Part shown: positions 1 through 6,010 of the stretch, in pieces
How positions within the stretch are numbered: the stretch's first letter is position 1
Layout of the letters: every line of letters begins with the position of its first letter
Origin: Clostridiales bacterium
Lineage (GTDB): Bacteria; Bacillota; Clostridia; Peptostreptococcales; Anaerovoracaceae
Direction of reading: 5' to 3'
Length of the DNA stretch: 6,010 nt
Assembly (NCBI GenBank): GCA_009778415.1
Contig: WRJV01000178.1
Span: 1 to 6,010 of the forward strand
The notes under the pieces: generated by a model
Database searches by the model: none
The model's input: only the letters and a program-made list of their open reading frames with translations
What the model was told of the DNA's origin: nothing
Translations under genes and position numbers: made by a program

Positions 1-1358
1 TCGGTGAATTCGTTCGGGTCAAAATCCGGGTGGCTTGCCATTGCAAGCACGTCCCCCGTCTTCACTTCAACTGCGACTACTGCCCCTACGTTGGCGTGGG
101 GCGAGGGTTTTGAGTACTTGTAGTCCCCGTAAGCGCTTTCAAACGTGCCGCCCTTCTGCAGCTTTTCAAGCGCCTGCGCCAGCGCTTCCTCGGCCGCCTT
201 TTGAAGCTCGACGTCGATGGTCAGGTATATGTCGCTGCCCTTTGCCGGCTCTTTCTCGTCAATGACGTTGACCAGCTCCCCTTTAACGTTCACCTGCACG
301 TATTTGACGCCCACATTGCCTTTCAATTCAGACTCCATCGAGTTTTCAATGCCGTCAAGGCCCACCAGGTCGTTTGCGCTGTACCTGATGTCGTCCCTGT
401 ACTTGTCCAAGTCCTGTTCGGCGATATGCCCCATGTAGCCTATTATATGGGACGCCGTGTTGCCGTTTGGGTATGTCCTCCTGTTTTCCGACACTATTTC
501 AACACCGGGGAGGTCCCTGCTCATTTCTTCTATCTGGACAATCGTCGCCATCGACAGGTTGCTTGCGATGGTGGCCGGGATGTACTGCCTGAAGCCCATT
601 GACGAGACTTCGTTTCTCAAAACCAGTATTTTCCTTGCTTCTTCGTTTGAGATGCTGCTCTTTATTGTCTCTCTTTCCCCGTCTTTTCCCTTTACCGTCC
701 TGTCTATCCTGAAAAAAACCCGCAGCGCCATGAATGCCTCTTCTGCCGTCAGGTCTGTTTTGAAGTTGTACCTGCCGAGGAAAAGGTCCTTGTCCAAGTC
801 CTTTGAGAACACCATGTTTTTGACCGATATGGGCGGGTAAACGTTGTACCTGCCCTGAAGTTCAGCCTGGGCTTCGAACTTGTCGAGCCTGTCGGGTACG
901 CCATGGAGCTCCCTCAGCTTGTCGAAGGCCTGCTCCGCAGTATAGTCCAGCGGCATGTCCATGCTCCTTAGCCATTCCTCTATAGCTTTCTGGTAGGTGT
1001 AGACGAATTCCCCGTCTTCAATCAGTATAGGCAGGTTGTCGTAATAGCTGTCGCCGTTGCTTTCCATGATTTCGACAAGCTTTGCCGAGATTTCGTTTGC
1101 CTCCTCGTCCGTATAGTCGTAGGCGCCGAACTTTAGTGAGAATATCTGCACGTTCCCCGCGAGGACCCTCCCGTACCTGTCGAATATTTCTCCCCTGGGC
1201 GCCGGCGTGAAAATGCTTTTTATGCTGAGGTTCGTCGCTTCCACGGACCAGTTTTCTGTCTGAATCACCGTCAGCACGAACAGCCTTACAAACAGTACCG
1301 TCATAAGGGCAAACATTACCACTGCTATTTGCCAGAACCTGTATTTAAAAGTGTTCAT
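1..1358 (-). CDS. mrdA: Penicillin-binding protein 2 (class B transpeptidase), C-terminal part cut off by the window edge
   Basis: Elongation-specific D,D-transpeptidase that cross-links peptidoglycan outside the membrane. I translated 452 residues with no stop; the gene runs off position 1. Start is ATG at 1358, inside an ATGA overlap with mreD, with a weak AGG eight bases upstream. Residues 1-10 are cytoplasmic and about 11-33 form one membrane anchor. Class B PBP landmarks follow: RGEIFDRYGRVLA at 55-67, RTYPNGNTASHIIGYMG at 294-310, VGLDGIEN at 332-339, LTID at 379-382, and the opening of the transpeptidase domain, GAVVAVEVKTGDVLAMA, at 425-441. The catalytic SxxK, SxN and KTG motifs would lie beyond the edge, so activity cannot be judged here. 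About 325 residues separate the RG..DR motif from LTID, clearly more than I recall for E. coli PBP2 and in line with clostridial homologues. Arginine is nearly always AGG (19 of 22). Family call very secure; a sporulation-specific paralogue is possible, but the mreBCD linkage favours the elongation enzyme. Confidence 0.95.
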   Translation of the reverse strand, partial: MNTFKYRFWQIAVVMFALMTVLFVRLFVLTVIQTENWSVEATNLSIKSIFTPAPRGEIFDRYGRVLAGNVQIFSLKFGAYDYTDEEANEISAKLVEIMESNGDSYYDNLPILIEDGEFVYTYQKAIEEWLRSMDMPLDYTAEQAFDKLRELHGVPDRLDKFEAQAELQGRYNVYPPISVKNMVFSKDLDKDLFLGRYNFKTDLTAEEAFMALRVFFRIDRTVKGKDGERETIKSSISNEEARKILVLRNEVSSMGFRQYIPATIASNLSMATIVQIEEMSRDLPGVEIVSENRRTYPNGNTASHIIGYMGHIAEQDLDKYRDDIRYSANDLVGLDGIENSMESELKGNVGVKYVQVNVKGELVNVIDEKEPAKGSDIYLTIDVELQKAAEEALAQALEKLQKGGTFESAYGDYKYSKPSPHANVGAVVAVEVKTGDVLAMASHPDFDPNEFT

Positions 1359-1855
1359 TTGTAGTACCTGTCATAATGGTGCCTTATCACCTTTTTTATC
1401 ATTGCGTAGTACAGCACGATCACTATCGCCGTGTTGTACAGGACGTAAAGCGGCAATCCCCTCATCGCATACAGAAAACTGTAGCTGCTGCCCAGCATCG
1501 CCATAATGCACCAGTAGATCAGCGAGTAAAGCACCGTCGACGCCACTGCTACTATTATCACTGACAGGGCAGATTCCTTGTTCATCACAATGTTCACAAG
1601 CATAATCGCCAGCGAAATAACGAGAAACGCCATTGAAGCGATCCCCACGTATTCCGAGAAGCAGATGTCGTACATCAACCCGAAAGCGACGCCCAGCACA
1701 ACCCCGTAGCTGTTCTCGTCGTACAGGAACGAGAATATGACTACAAGGCAAAGCAACAGGTTTGGAGTCGCCCCGAATACGCTTATCACGTTCGTCAGCG
1801 TTGTCTGAAGGATGAACGCTGCCAAAAACATGCAGGCTGCATACCTGTATTTCAT
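1355..1855 (-). CDS. mreD: Rod shape-determining protein MreD
   Basis: Small integral membrane protein of the elongasome, thought to work with MreC in linking MreB filaments to PBP2 and RodA. The product has 166 residues, normal for the family, and is hydrophobic throughout. I see likely membrane segments near residues 5-25, 29-45, 49-66, 70-91, 96-120 and 130-152, with a basic C-terminal tail (KKVIRHHYDRYYK). The stretch GLMYDICFSEYVGIASMAF at 59-77 matches the conserved G-L-x-x-D region of MreD. The start is ATG at 1855, which overlaps the mreC stop by ATGA; an AGGTGG about ten bases upstream, inside mreC, can serve as ribosome binding site. Its own TGA overlaps the PBP2 start in the same way, so mreC, mreD and PBP2 are probably translationally coupled. 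MreD sequences diverge quickly, so the call rests on topology, motif and position together. Confidence 0.93.
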   Translation of the reverse strand: MKYRYAACMFLAAFILQTTLTNVISVFGATPNLLLCLVVIFSFLYDENSYGVVLGVAFGLMYDICFSEYVGIASMAFLVISLAIMLVNIVMNKESALSVIIVAVASTVLYSLIYWCIMAMLGSSYSFLYAMRGLPLYVLYNTAIVIVLYYAMIKKVIRHHYDRYYK

Positions 1856-2670
1856 AGCACTACCGCCACCTTGCGCAAATTCCCGAATTTGACGGACGGC
1901 TCTATCGTTATCGTCTTGAGCTGCGTGTCGGTATTGTATTCCACCGACGTTATTCTCCCGATTTCAATCCCTTTCGGGTACATCGGGTTCATCCCCATGC
2001 CGGAAGTTACCAAGATGTCGCCCTCGATGATCCCAGCCTGGTTGTCCAGCATGAAGCCGGCCAGCCCGCCGTTACCGTCTCCCTGCATGATGCCGACCAT
2101 GTCCGGGTCGCGCAGCACTATGAAACTGACCTTGTTGGTTTCGTCGATGACTGCGAGGACTTTCGCCCAATTGCTCCCGGCTTCTATGACTATGCCGATC
2201 AGCCCGTCGCCGTTGACCACTACAGCATTTTTGTAGATCCCGTCGTCTGCACCCCTGTCAATCGTAAAGATGTTGAACCAGTTGGTGCCGTCCAGCGATA
2301 TGACGTTCGCCGCAACCATGTTGTAGTCGTATGCCGCGCTGTCGTAATTGAAAGCGCCCGCCAGCTCGCGGAGCTCCTGAAGGTCCCGCGCCGTCAGCCT
2401 TATCTTTGTTATCTCTTGCTTGAGCCTCGCGTTTTCTTCTTTTAGCTCGTCGTTTTCCGCAACCGTGTCCTTGAACTTGAAAATGCCGTTTTTTACAGTG
2501 TAAGACGCCGAAGCTATCGGCTTCTGGATAAAAGTCGCCGCTCGCCCGATCTGCCTGCCGACAACGCCGGTGCTTCCTTTCGTCAAAAAAGAAAGCACTA
2601 TGACGAGGCAAAGGGTCAGCACAGTGCATACAATGCCTGTTAGAAATTTATGCTCCCTTATCCATTTCAT
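1852..2670 (-). CDS. mreC: Rod shape-determining protein MreC
   Basis: Bitopic membrane protein that forms extracytoplasmic filaments or dimers and activates PBP2 in the elongasome. Read from ATG at 2670 it has 272 residues. A TTG codon just before it (2673) is also in frame, but the AGG of the overlapping upstream mreB end lies eight bases from the ATG and only five from the TTG, so ATG is preferred. Domains in order: short basic cytoplasmic tail (MKWIREHK), membrane anchor at about 10-29, linker, a charged coiled-coil region at about 66-100 rich in E, K and L heptads, then the beta-barrel core. Family signatures are NWFNIFTIDRGADDGI at 130-145 and VTSGMGMNPMYPKGIEIGRI at 221-240. It ends directly after the core with no long C-terminal tail. 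The gap to mreB is five bases and the stop overlaps mreD by ATGA, which places it firmly in the operon. Confidence 0.95.
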   Translation of the reverse strand: MKWIREHKFLTGIVCTVLTLCLVIVLSFLTKGSTGVVGRQIGRAATFIQKPIASASYTVKNGIFKFKDTVAENDELKEENARLKQEITKIRLTARDLQELRELAGAFNYDSAAYDYNMVAANVISLDGTNWFNIFTIDRGADDGIYKNAVVVNGDGLIGIVIEAGSNWAKVLAVIDETNKVSFIVLRDPDMVGIMQGDGNGGLAGFMLDNQAGIIEGDILVTSGMGMNPMYPKGIEIGRITSVEYNTDTQLKTITIEPSVKFGNLRKVAVVL

Positions 2671-2675
2671 CAAAA

Positions 2676-3716
2676 CTACCTGTCTTTTCTCATCCTGACG
2701 TACCGTTTGAGTTTTTCCATGTTCGCCAGGCTCTTGCCGGTGCCGAGGGCCACTGCTTCAAAAGCGTTTTCAGCGACGCGCACGTGCATGCCGGTCCGCA
2801 TCTCGATCAATTTGTCCAGGTTTGATATCAGCCCTCCGCCCCCTGACAGGACGAGCCCGTTGGTTACGATGTCTGCCGCCAGTTCCGGCGGCGCGTTCTC
2901 CAATGTAGCCTTAATCCCCTCTATGACTATTTCTATCGGCTCCTCTAGGGCGTCCTGCATGTCGCGGCTCCTGACGCTGACCGTCTTGGGCAGCCCGGTG
3001 ACGGCGTCCCTGCCCCGGGCGTCCATGGTCCTGACAACTTCAAAACCCTCTTCGTTCACGTCGACGATGGCGCAGCCCACGTTCACTTTCAGCTCCTCAG
3101 CCGTCTTATAGCCGATCAGCAGATTGTACTTGCGCCTCATGTACTGGATTATAGCTTCGTCGAATTTGTCTCCGGCATGCCTGAGCGAAGTGCTTGTCAC
3201 TATGCCGCCGAGGGCTATGATGGCGATGTCCGACGTGCCTCCGCCTATGTCCGCTATCATGCAGCCCATAGGGTCGTCCACTGCAAGGTCGGCGCCGATC
3301 GCCGCAGCCATAGGCTCCTCCATCACAAATACGTCCTTGCCGCCCATCTGCCGCACGACCTCTTCAACCGCCCTCTTTTCGACTTCGGTAACGCCGCTCG
3401 GCACTCCTACTACCACCCTGAGTTTTGACCTGGCTCTGTCGGCAAGGGCTTTTCCGATGAAATCCCTGAGCATCTCTGCCGTCATGTCGAAATCTGAGAT
3501 GACTCCGTCCTGCAGCGGCCGGACCACCTTTATGCTCTCAGGTGCCTTCCCGACCATTTCCTTTGCCCTAACCCCCGTCGCTATGAGCTTCCCGTTGCCT
3601 GATTCGACAGCTATCACAGACGGCTCGTTTATGACTATGCCTTTTCCGGTCAGATAGATCAGGGTGTTTGCGGTGCCCAAATCTATCCCCATGTCCTTGG
3701 TAAAAAAACTGAACAA
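2676..3716 (-). CDS. mreB: Rod shape-determining protein MreB, actin-like ATPase
   Basis: Bacterial actin homologue that polymerises with ATP on the inner face of the membrane and orients the cell-wall elongation machinery. From the TTG at 3716 the protein has 346 residues, the usual MreB length. Actin-fold motifs are all present: phosphate 1 DMGIDLGTANT at 8-18, phosphate 2 MIADIGGGTSD at 153-163, the EEPMAAAIGA segment at 133-142 carrying the expected catalytic glutamate, and the adenosine motif LVLSGGGGLISNLD at 288-301. The hydrophobic MFSFF start could help membrane contact. The start is chosen because GGAGGA at 3724-3729 sits seven bases ahead of TTG 3716 and the resulting MFSFFTKDMGIDLGTAN resembles typical MreB N-termini; a GTG at 3731 would add five residues but has no ribosome binding site. 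Paralogues Mbl and MreBH cannot be excluded by sequence alone, but the mreCD context favours MreB. A T7 run lies in codons 4-5. Confidence 0.97.
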   Translation of the reverse strand: MFSFFTKDMGIDLGTANTLIYLTGKGIVINEPSVIAVESGNGKLIATGVRAKEMVGKAPESIKVVRPLQDGVISDFDMTAEMLRDFIGKALADRARSKLRVVVGVPSGVTEVEKRAVEEVVRQMGGKDVFVMEEPMAAAIGADLAVDDPMGCMIADIGGGTSDIAIIALGGIVTSTSLRHAGDKFDEAIIQYMRRKYNLLIGYKTAEELKVNVGCAIVDVNEEGFEVVRTMDARGRDAVTGLPKTVSVRSRDMQDALEEPIEIVIEGIKATLENAPPELAADIVTNGLVLSGGGGLISNLDKLIEMRTGMHVRVAENAFEAVALGTGKSLANMEKLKRYVRMRKDR

Positions 3717-3723
3717 TTTCACT

Positions 3724-3729
3724 TCCTCC
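3724..3729 (-). promoter_or_regulatory. Ribosome binding site of mreB (GGAGGA) that fixes a TTG start
   Basis: On the minus strand GGAGGA ends seven bases before the TTG at 3716-3714. The same bases overlap the first codons of the longer reading that begins at GTG 3731, so that longer start would have to be translated through the Shine-Dalgarno sequence itself. This makes TTG the likely initiation codon. The site lies in the 25-base gap after the radC stop. Confidence 0.8.
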
Positions 3730-3741
3730 ACATGCCATGCT

Positions 3742-4422
3742 TTATTGAATTAACTGTTCTTCCCTGAAACTGACGTATTTCCCGTCGCCGATGACTACAT
3801 GGTCCACTACTTGTATCCCGAGAATGGTTCCGGCGTCCACCAGCTTTTTCGTCACCGCTATGTCTTCGCTGCTCGGCGTTGGGTCGCCGGACGGGTGGTT
3901 GTGGACGAACGCAACCGTCGCCGCGCTCCTCTTGATGGCCGGCAAAAACACTTCCCTTGGGTGAATTACCGTGCTGGACAGGTCTCCGACGGATATTACG
4001 TCAGTCCCGATTACCTCTCCTTTTGAATTCATTAAGAGGATGTTGAAAATCTCTTTTTTGTAATAGCGCATTTCTTCCATGAAAAGCGACGCTATCGAGC
4101 CGGGGCCGTTCACCCTTGTCTTGCTGCCCCTGGGCTTCGTCGCTATCCGCCTGCCCAGCTCTATCCCGGCAAGCACTTGGCAAGCCTTGGCTTCGCCGAT
4201 CCCTTTCACCTTTTTTAGTTCCTCGGGGGAACATTCAGACAAAAATAAAATGCCGCTCTTTTCCAAAGACAACACTTCCTCAGCCAAACGCAGGGCTGAT
4301 TTTTCCCTTGTCCCGGTTCCCATCAATATGGCAAGCAGCTCAGTATTTGACAGGTACGCAATGCCTTCAGTGAACATTTTCTCTCTTGGTCTTTCGCTAA
4401 ATGGCAACTCTTTAATAAACAT
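3742..4422 (-). CDS. radC: RadC family protein (UPF0758), JAMM/MPN-type putative metallo-enzyme
   Basis: Full-length RadC of 226 residues starting at ATG 4422, with AAGGAG eight bases upstream. The N-terminal part carries a helix-hairpin-helix-like segment, KKVKGIGEAKACQVLAGIEL at 70-89, which in this family suggests nucleic-acid contact. The C-terminal part is a JAB1/MPN-like domain with an intact metal-binding JAMM motif: H174-x-H176-P, then six residues, S184, two residues, D187, plus an upstream glutamate near E124. The classical link to DNA repair and recombination is not supported by later work on the family, and the biochemical role is unknown. It is the first gene after the promoter candidate and hairpin described in the 4423-4514 gap, and it lies 25 bases upstream of mreB. 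This radC-mreB pairing is common in Bacillota and suggests co-transcription with the cell-shape genes, not proof of shared function. Confidence 0.95.
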   Translation of the reverse strand: MFIKELPFSERPREKMFTEGIAYLSNTELLAILMGTGTREKSALRLAEEVLSLEKSGILFLSECSPEELKKVKGIGEAKACQVLAGIELGRRIATKPRGSKTRVNGPGSIASLFMEEMRYYKKEIFNILLMNSKGEVIGTDVISVGDLSSTVIHPREVFLPAIKRSAATVAFVHNHPSGDPTPSSEDIAVTKKLVDAGTILGIQVVDHVVIGDGKYVSFREEQLIQ

Positions 4423-4426
4423 GTTC

Positions 4427-4456
4427 GGTTCTCCTTAATTATTTTTTTGAAGAACC
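4427..4456 (-). promoter_or_regulatory. Hairpin that would mask the radC ribosome binding site
   Basis: In the transcript, GGUUCUUC (4456-4449) can pair with GGAGAACC (4434-4427): seven Watson-Crick pairs and one U-G pair around a 14-base loop made only of A and U. The 3' arm contains the GGAG of the radC Shine-Dalgarno sequence AAGGAG (4436-4431), whose first two bases are in the loop, so the folded form would hide most of the site. It is not a terminator on this strand, because the stem is not followed by a U run. The pairing is read directly from the sequence; a regulatory role is inference and could be chance in an AT-rich leader. Confidence 0.45.
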
Positions 4457-4478
4457 CTTATATTTTCCCGTGACATAT

Positions 4479-4507
4479 ATTTTATCATTTTTTGTCCGAA
4501 AGTACAA
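4479..4507 (-). promoter_or_regulatory. Candidate housekeeping promoter for the radC-mreBCD-mrdA operon
   Basis: On the minus strand TTGTAC (4507-4502) is followed by a 17-base spacer and TAAAAT (4484-4479). The -10 box matches five of six consensus bases and is preceded by TG plus one base, an extended -10. The -35 box is weak, with three of six matches. Transcription would begin near 4472 and give a leader of about 50 bases that contains the SD-masking hairpin. It lies in the only sizeable gap of the window, exactly between the sugar genes and the cell-shape genes. The 92-base gap contains no small gene and no clear terminator for the upstream unit. Confidence 0.55.
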
Positions 4508-4514
4508 GCACAAA

Positions 4515-5474
4515 TTATTCCTTTGAAAACCTTAAGAAATTCTGCCGGATGTCATCCAGGCGCCCTTTGTCGAAGCGTTCAACGGCAAACAGCGCAGCCC
4601 CGTGGCAGGGCGACAGCTTCGGCGCGTGGACGTTTGCCCTGATATTTTTTTTCAGCTCCCGCACGAACGAATCCAAGAAAAACTCTTTGTCGTCGAACAG
4701 CCCCCCGATGTACGACACGTCGATTGCACCGCCCCCGAAATCCAGCTGGCGCACGGAGCCTTGCACGATATTTACAACCTCGGTAACTGCTTCCGTGTAC
4801 GCCTCTGCTGCTGCGTTGTCGCCCAGCTTCCGCGCCTTTAGCAAGACCAACTGGAGAGACGCAGTCTTCTGCCGCGAGCCGGCGTATTCGGAATCTGCTA
4901 TGCTGTTTATTTCTATGTCGTCGCTTAAGTTCAAATGCTGCCGCATCAGCTGGTAAAGCGCCCCTTTTGGCAGGCGGCAGTCGCTCTGCTTCGAAAAGAT
5001 TTCAAGGGCCTTCTTCCCCAGCCAGTAGCCGGAGCCTTCGTCTGAAAAGAACTCGGACCAGCCCCCCGAGCGCACCAGTGCGCCGGATTTGCCCCGGCCG
5101 ACGGACATCGAGCCGGTGCCGCAGACCACAACCACCCCCGGCGAAAACGCCAAGGCGCCCGCCCAAGCGCAGCTCACGTCGTTTTCCACGTGCATCCGCA
5201 CGTTGGGAAGCGCTTTTTGAATCTCAAAAAGCGCTCTTTCGTCTTTTTCCCTGTTTTCGCCATAGGCCGGCATCCCAAAGCCGACCAAGCAGCCGGAGAG
5301 CCCTGCGCCCAGCTCGCCAAGCCCTTCGCGCAGCGTATCGATCATGCTGCCTGTCCCGATTTGGTGGTAGTCCGTAGTGCCCGCCACTGTTTCCGCCAGC
5401 AACCTGCCTGTCGGGCCATAGAGCTGAAACCTCGTTTTGCTCCCCCCGCCGTCTATTCCGACAATGTTTTCCAT
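4515..5474 (-). CDS. BadF/BadG/BcrA/BcrD-type ATPase family kinase, probable N-acetylglucosamine or related amino-sugar kinase
   Basis: Likely cytoplasmic kinase that phosphorylates an imported sugar with ATP. The 319 residues, from ATG 5474, fit the family and the actin/hexokinase (ASKHA) fold. Phosphate 1 is IDGGGSKT at 7-14; the probable catalytic aspartate is D99 in VENDVSCAWAGAL; phosphate 2 is VCGTGSMSVG at 117-126; the family signature GGWSEFFSDEGSGYWLG is at 137-153; the adenosine-side glycines are YIGGLF at 255-260; and a conserved PCHGAALFA lies at 289-297. These features favour the GlcNAc/MurNAc/glucosamine kinase branch over the benzoyl-CoA reductase or hydroxyacyl-CoA dehydratase activator branch, as no iron-sulphur cysteine pattern is apparent. 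The exact sugar cannot be decided. The gene starts five bases after a sugar permease stop, with only a weak GGG-type ribosome site, which suggests coupled translation. Arginine codons are mostly CGC/CGG (13 of 19), unlike the downstream genes. An A8 run (4645-4652) sits near the 3' end. Confidence 0.88.
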   Translation of the reverse strand: MENIVGIDGGGSKTRFQLYGPTGRLLAETVAGTTDYHQIGTGSMIDTLREGLGELGAGLSGCLVGFGMPAYGENREKDERALFEIQKALPNVRMHVENDVSCAWAGALAFSPGVVVVCGTGSMSVGRGKSGALVRSGGWSEFFSDEGSGYWLGKKALEIFSKQSDCRLPKGALYQLMRQHLNLSDDIEINSIADSEYAGSRQKTASLQLVLLKARKLGDNAAAEAYTEAVTEVVNIVQGSVRQLDFGGGAIDVSYIGGLFDDKEFFLDSFVRELKKNIRANVHAPKLSPCHGAALFAVERFDKGRLDDIRQNFLRFSKE

Positions 5475-5479
5475 AAGCC

Positions 5480-6010
5480 CTAGCCCTTGACCGCCCCAGC
5501 GGCCAGCCCCTTGATTATGTACTTTTGGAAGACCAGGGCTACCAAAACCGGCGGCAGGCTCGCCAGGACGCCTGCGGTTGCCGACATGACGTAATCGGAG
5601 CCGAACTTGGAGTTGAAGTCGTAAACCAACACCGGCAGGGTTTTGGCTGCCAGCGTTTTAGTCAGGCTGAAAGCGTAGAAAAACTCGTTCCAGGTTATTA
5701 TGAACGCGAATATCACAGTGGCGGCAAGGCCGGTTATTATGACGGGCACCACAACGGTGAAAAAAGACCTCAGCTTGCTGCACCCGTCGATCATTGCGGC
5801 TTCTTCAAGCTCCAGCGGTATGCCGTCGATGTAGCTTTTCATGATCCAGATCAGGTACGGCAGCACTAGCGACAGGTATATGATTACCAGCGTTCCCCTT
5901 GTGTTCATCATGTCCAGCGCTTTGAAGATCACGTACATCGGTATAATAAGGGCGATGGGCGGTATCATCTGGGTGAACAGCGAAAGGTTCAGCAGCGGCC
6001 CCCGCCCCCT
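5480..6010 (-). CDS. Carbohydrate ABC transporter permease, MalG/CUT1 type, N-terminal part beyond the window
   Basis: Inner-membrane subunit of a sugar importer that works with a second permease, a binding protein and an ATPase, none of which is in the window. The frame is open to the edge, giving 176 residues plus a TAG stop; an internal ATG at 5968 is not the start, because the codons before it (ending PLLNLSLFTQ) continue the family sequence. The cytoplasmic EAA loop, where the ATPase docks, is EAAMIDGCSKLRSFFTVVVP (5744-5803). At least four hydrophobic segments are visible, including those around MIPPIALIIPMYVIF, LVIIYLSLVLPYLIWI and VIITGLAATVIFAFIIT. The C-terminus QKYIIKGLAAGAVKG is characteristic of MalG-like permeases, which are usually the last transport gene of the operon. 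Substrate is unknown; the adjacent sugar kinase suggests a sugar that enters unphosphorylated. Confidence 0.93.
   Translation of the reverse strand, partial: RGRGPLLNLSLFTQMIPPIALIIPMYVIFKALDMMNTRGTLVIIYLSLVLPYLIWIMKSYIDGIPLELEEAAMIDGCSKLRSFFTVVVPVIITGLAATVIFAFIITWNEFFYAFSLTKTLAAKTLPVLVYDFNSKFGSDYVMSATAGVLASLPPVLVALVFQKYIIKGLAAGAVKG

Noticed and set aside
201..602. Plus-strand open frame of 133 codons inside the PBP2 gene
   Set aside because: It lies wholly antisense to a clear PBP2 sequence, its translation shows no recognisable domain, and no ribosome site stands out.
402..802. 14-base direct repeat CTTGTCCAAGTCCT at 402-415 and 789-802
   Set aside because: Both copies encode the same short DLDK peptide in PBP2; with strong codon bias this is expected by chance and there are only two copies.
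3124..3657. Plus-strand open frame of 177 codons antisense to mreB
   Set aside because: Low-complexity Ser/Thr/Pro/Ala-rich translation, typical of the reverse of a conserved gene; mreB motifs on the other strand explain the sequence.
4645..4652. A8 run (minus strand) in the kinase gene, a possible slippage or frameshift site
   Set aside because: The frame on both sides reads normal family sequence to the C-terminal PCHGAALFA motif, so no frameshift is needed. A similar T7 run early in mreB is likewise in frame.
4492..4956. Plus-strand open frame of 154 codons antisense to the sugar kinase
   Set aside because: Antisense shadow of a gene with intact family motifs; the product is Ser-rich with no known fold.
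5996..6010. G-rich tract on the minus strand at the window edge, considered as a quadruplex or regulatory site
   Set aside because: Only two long G runs are visible and they encode permease residues in frame; the edge prevents any further judgement.
1..6010. Search for CRISPR arrays, tRNA or rRNA genes, insertion sequences, attachment sites or a phage or defence module
   Set aside because: Nearly the whole window is filled by seven recognised protein genes; no repeat-spacer pattern, transposase, terminal inverted repeats or structured RNA gene was seen.

Overview
The window looks like part of a Bacillota chromosome, most likely from the class Clostridia. Two things point there: the gene order radC-mreB-mreC-mreD-penicillin-binding protein 2, which is the usual arrangement in that group, and the long clostridial-type N-terminal region of the PBP2. 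Base composition is near half G+C by eye. No species can be named from the sequence. Every convincing gene lies on the minus strand, so transcription runs from high to low coordinates, and both window edges cut through a gene.

Layout, in transcription order. From 6010 to 5480 is the C-terminal part of a MalG-type sugar ABC transporter permease. Five bases later comes a BadF/N-acetylglucosamine-kinase family sugar kinase (5474-4515). A 92-base AT-rich gap (4514-4423) holds a good promoter candidate and a hairpin that could mask the radC ribosome binding site. Then follows the tightly packed cell-shape block: radC (4422-3742), mreB (3716-2676, probably starting at TTG), mreC (2670-1852), mreD (1855-1355) and a PBP2 gene, mrdA (1358 to beyond position 1). 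The last two junctions are ATGA stop/start overlaps, a strong sign of one co-translated operon.

How the genes work together. MreB, MreC, MreD and PBP2 are the core of the elongasome (Rod complex): MreB filaments orient the complex, MreC and MreD link it to the membrane, and PBP2 cross-links new peptidoglycan. RadC is a regular neighbour whose function is unsettled. The permease and kinase belong to a separate carbohydrate uptake unit that imports a sugar and phosphorylates it. If that sugar is GlcNAc or MurNAc, the two units would be thematically linked through cell-wall recycling, but the substrate cannot be read from the sequence.

The region is mostly ordinary core genome and I see no novel system. 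The points most worth checking are the SD-masking hairpin ahead of radC, the TTG start of mreB, the very different arginine codon choice in the kinase gene, and a repeated helix-like motif in the expanded PBP2 N-terminal region.
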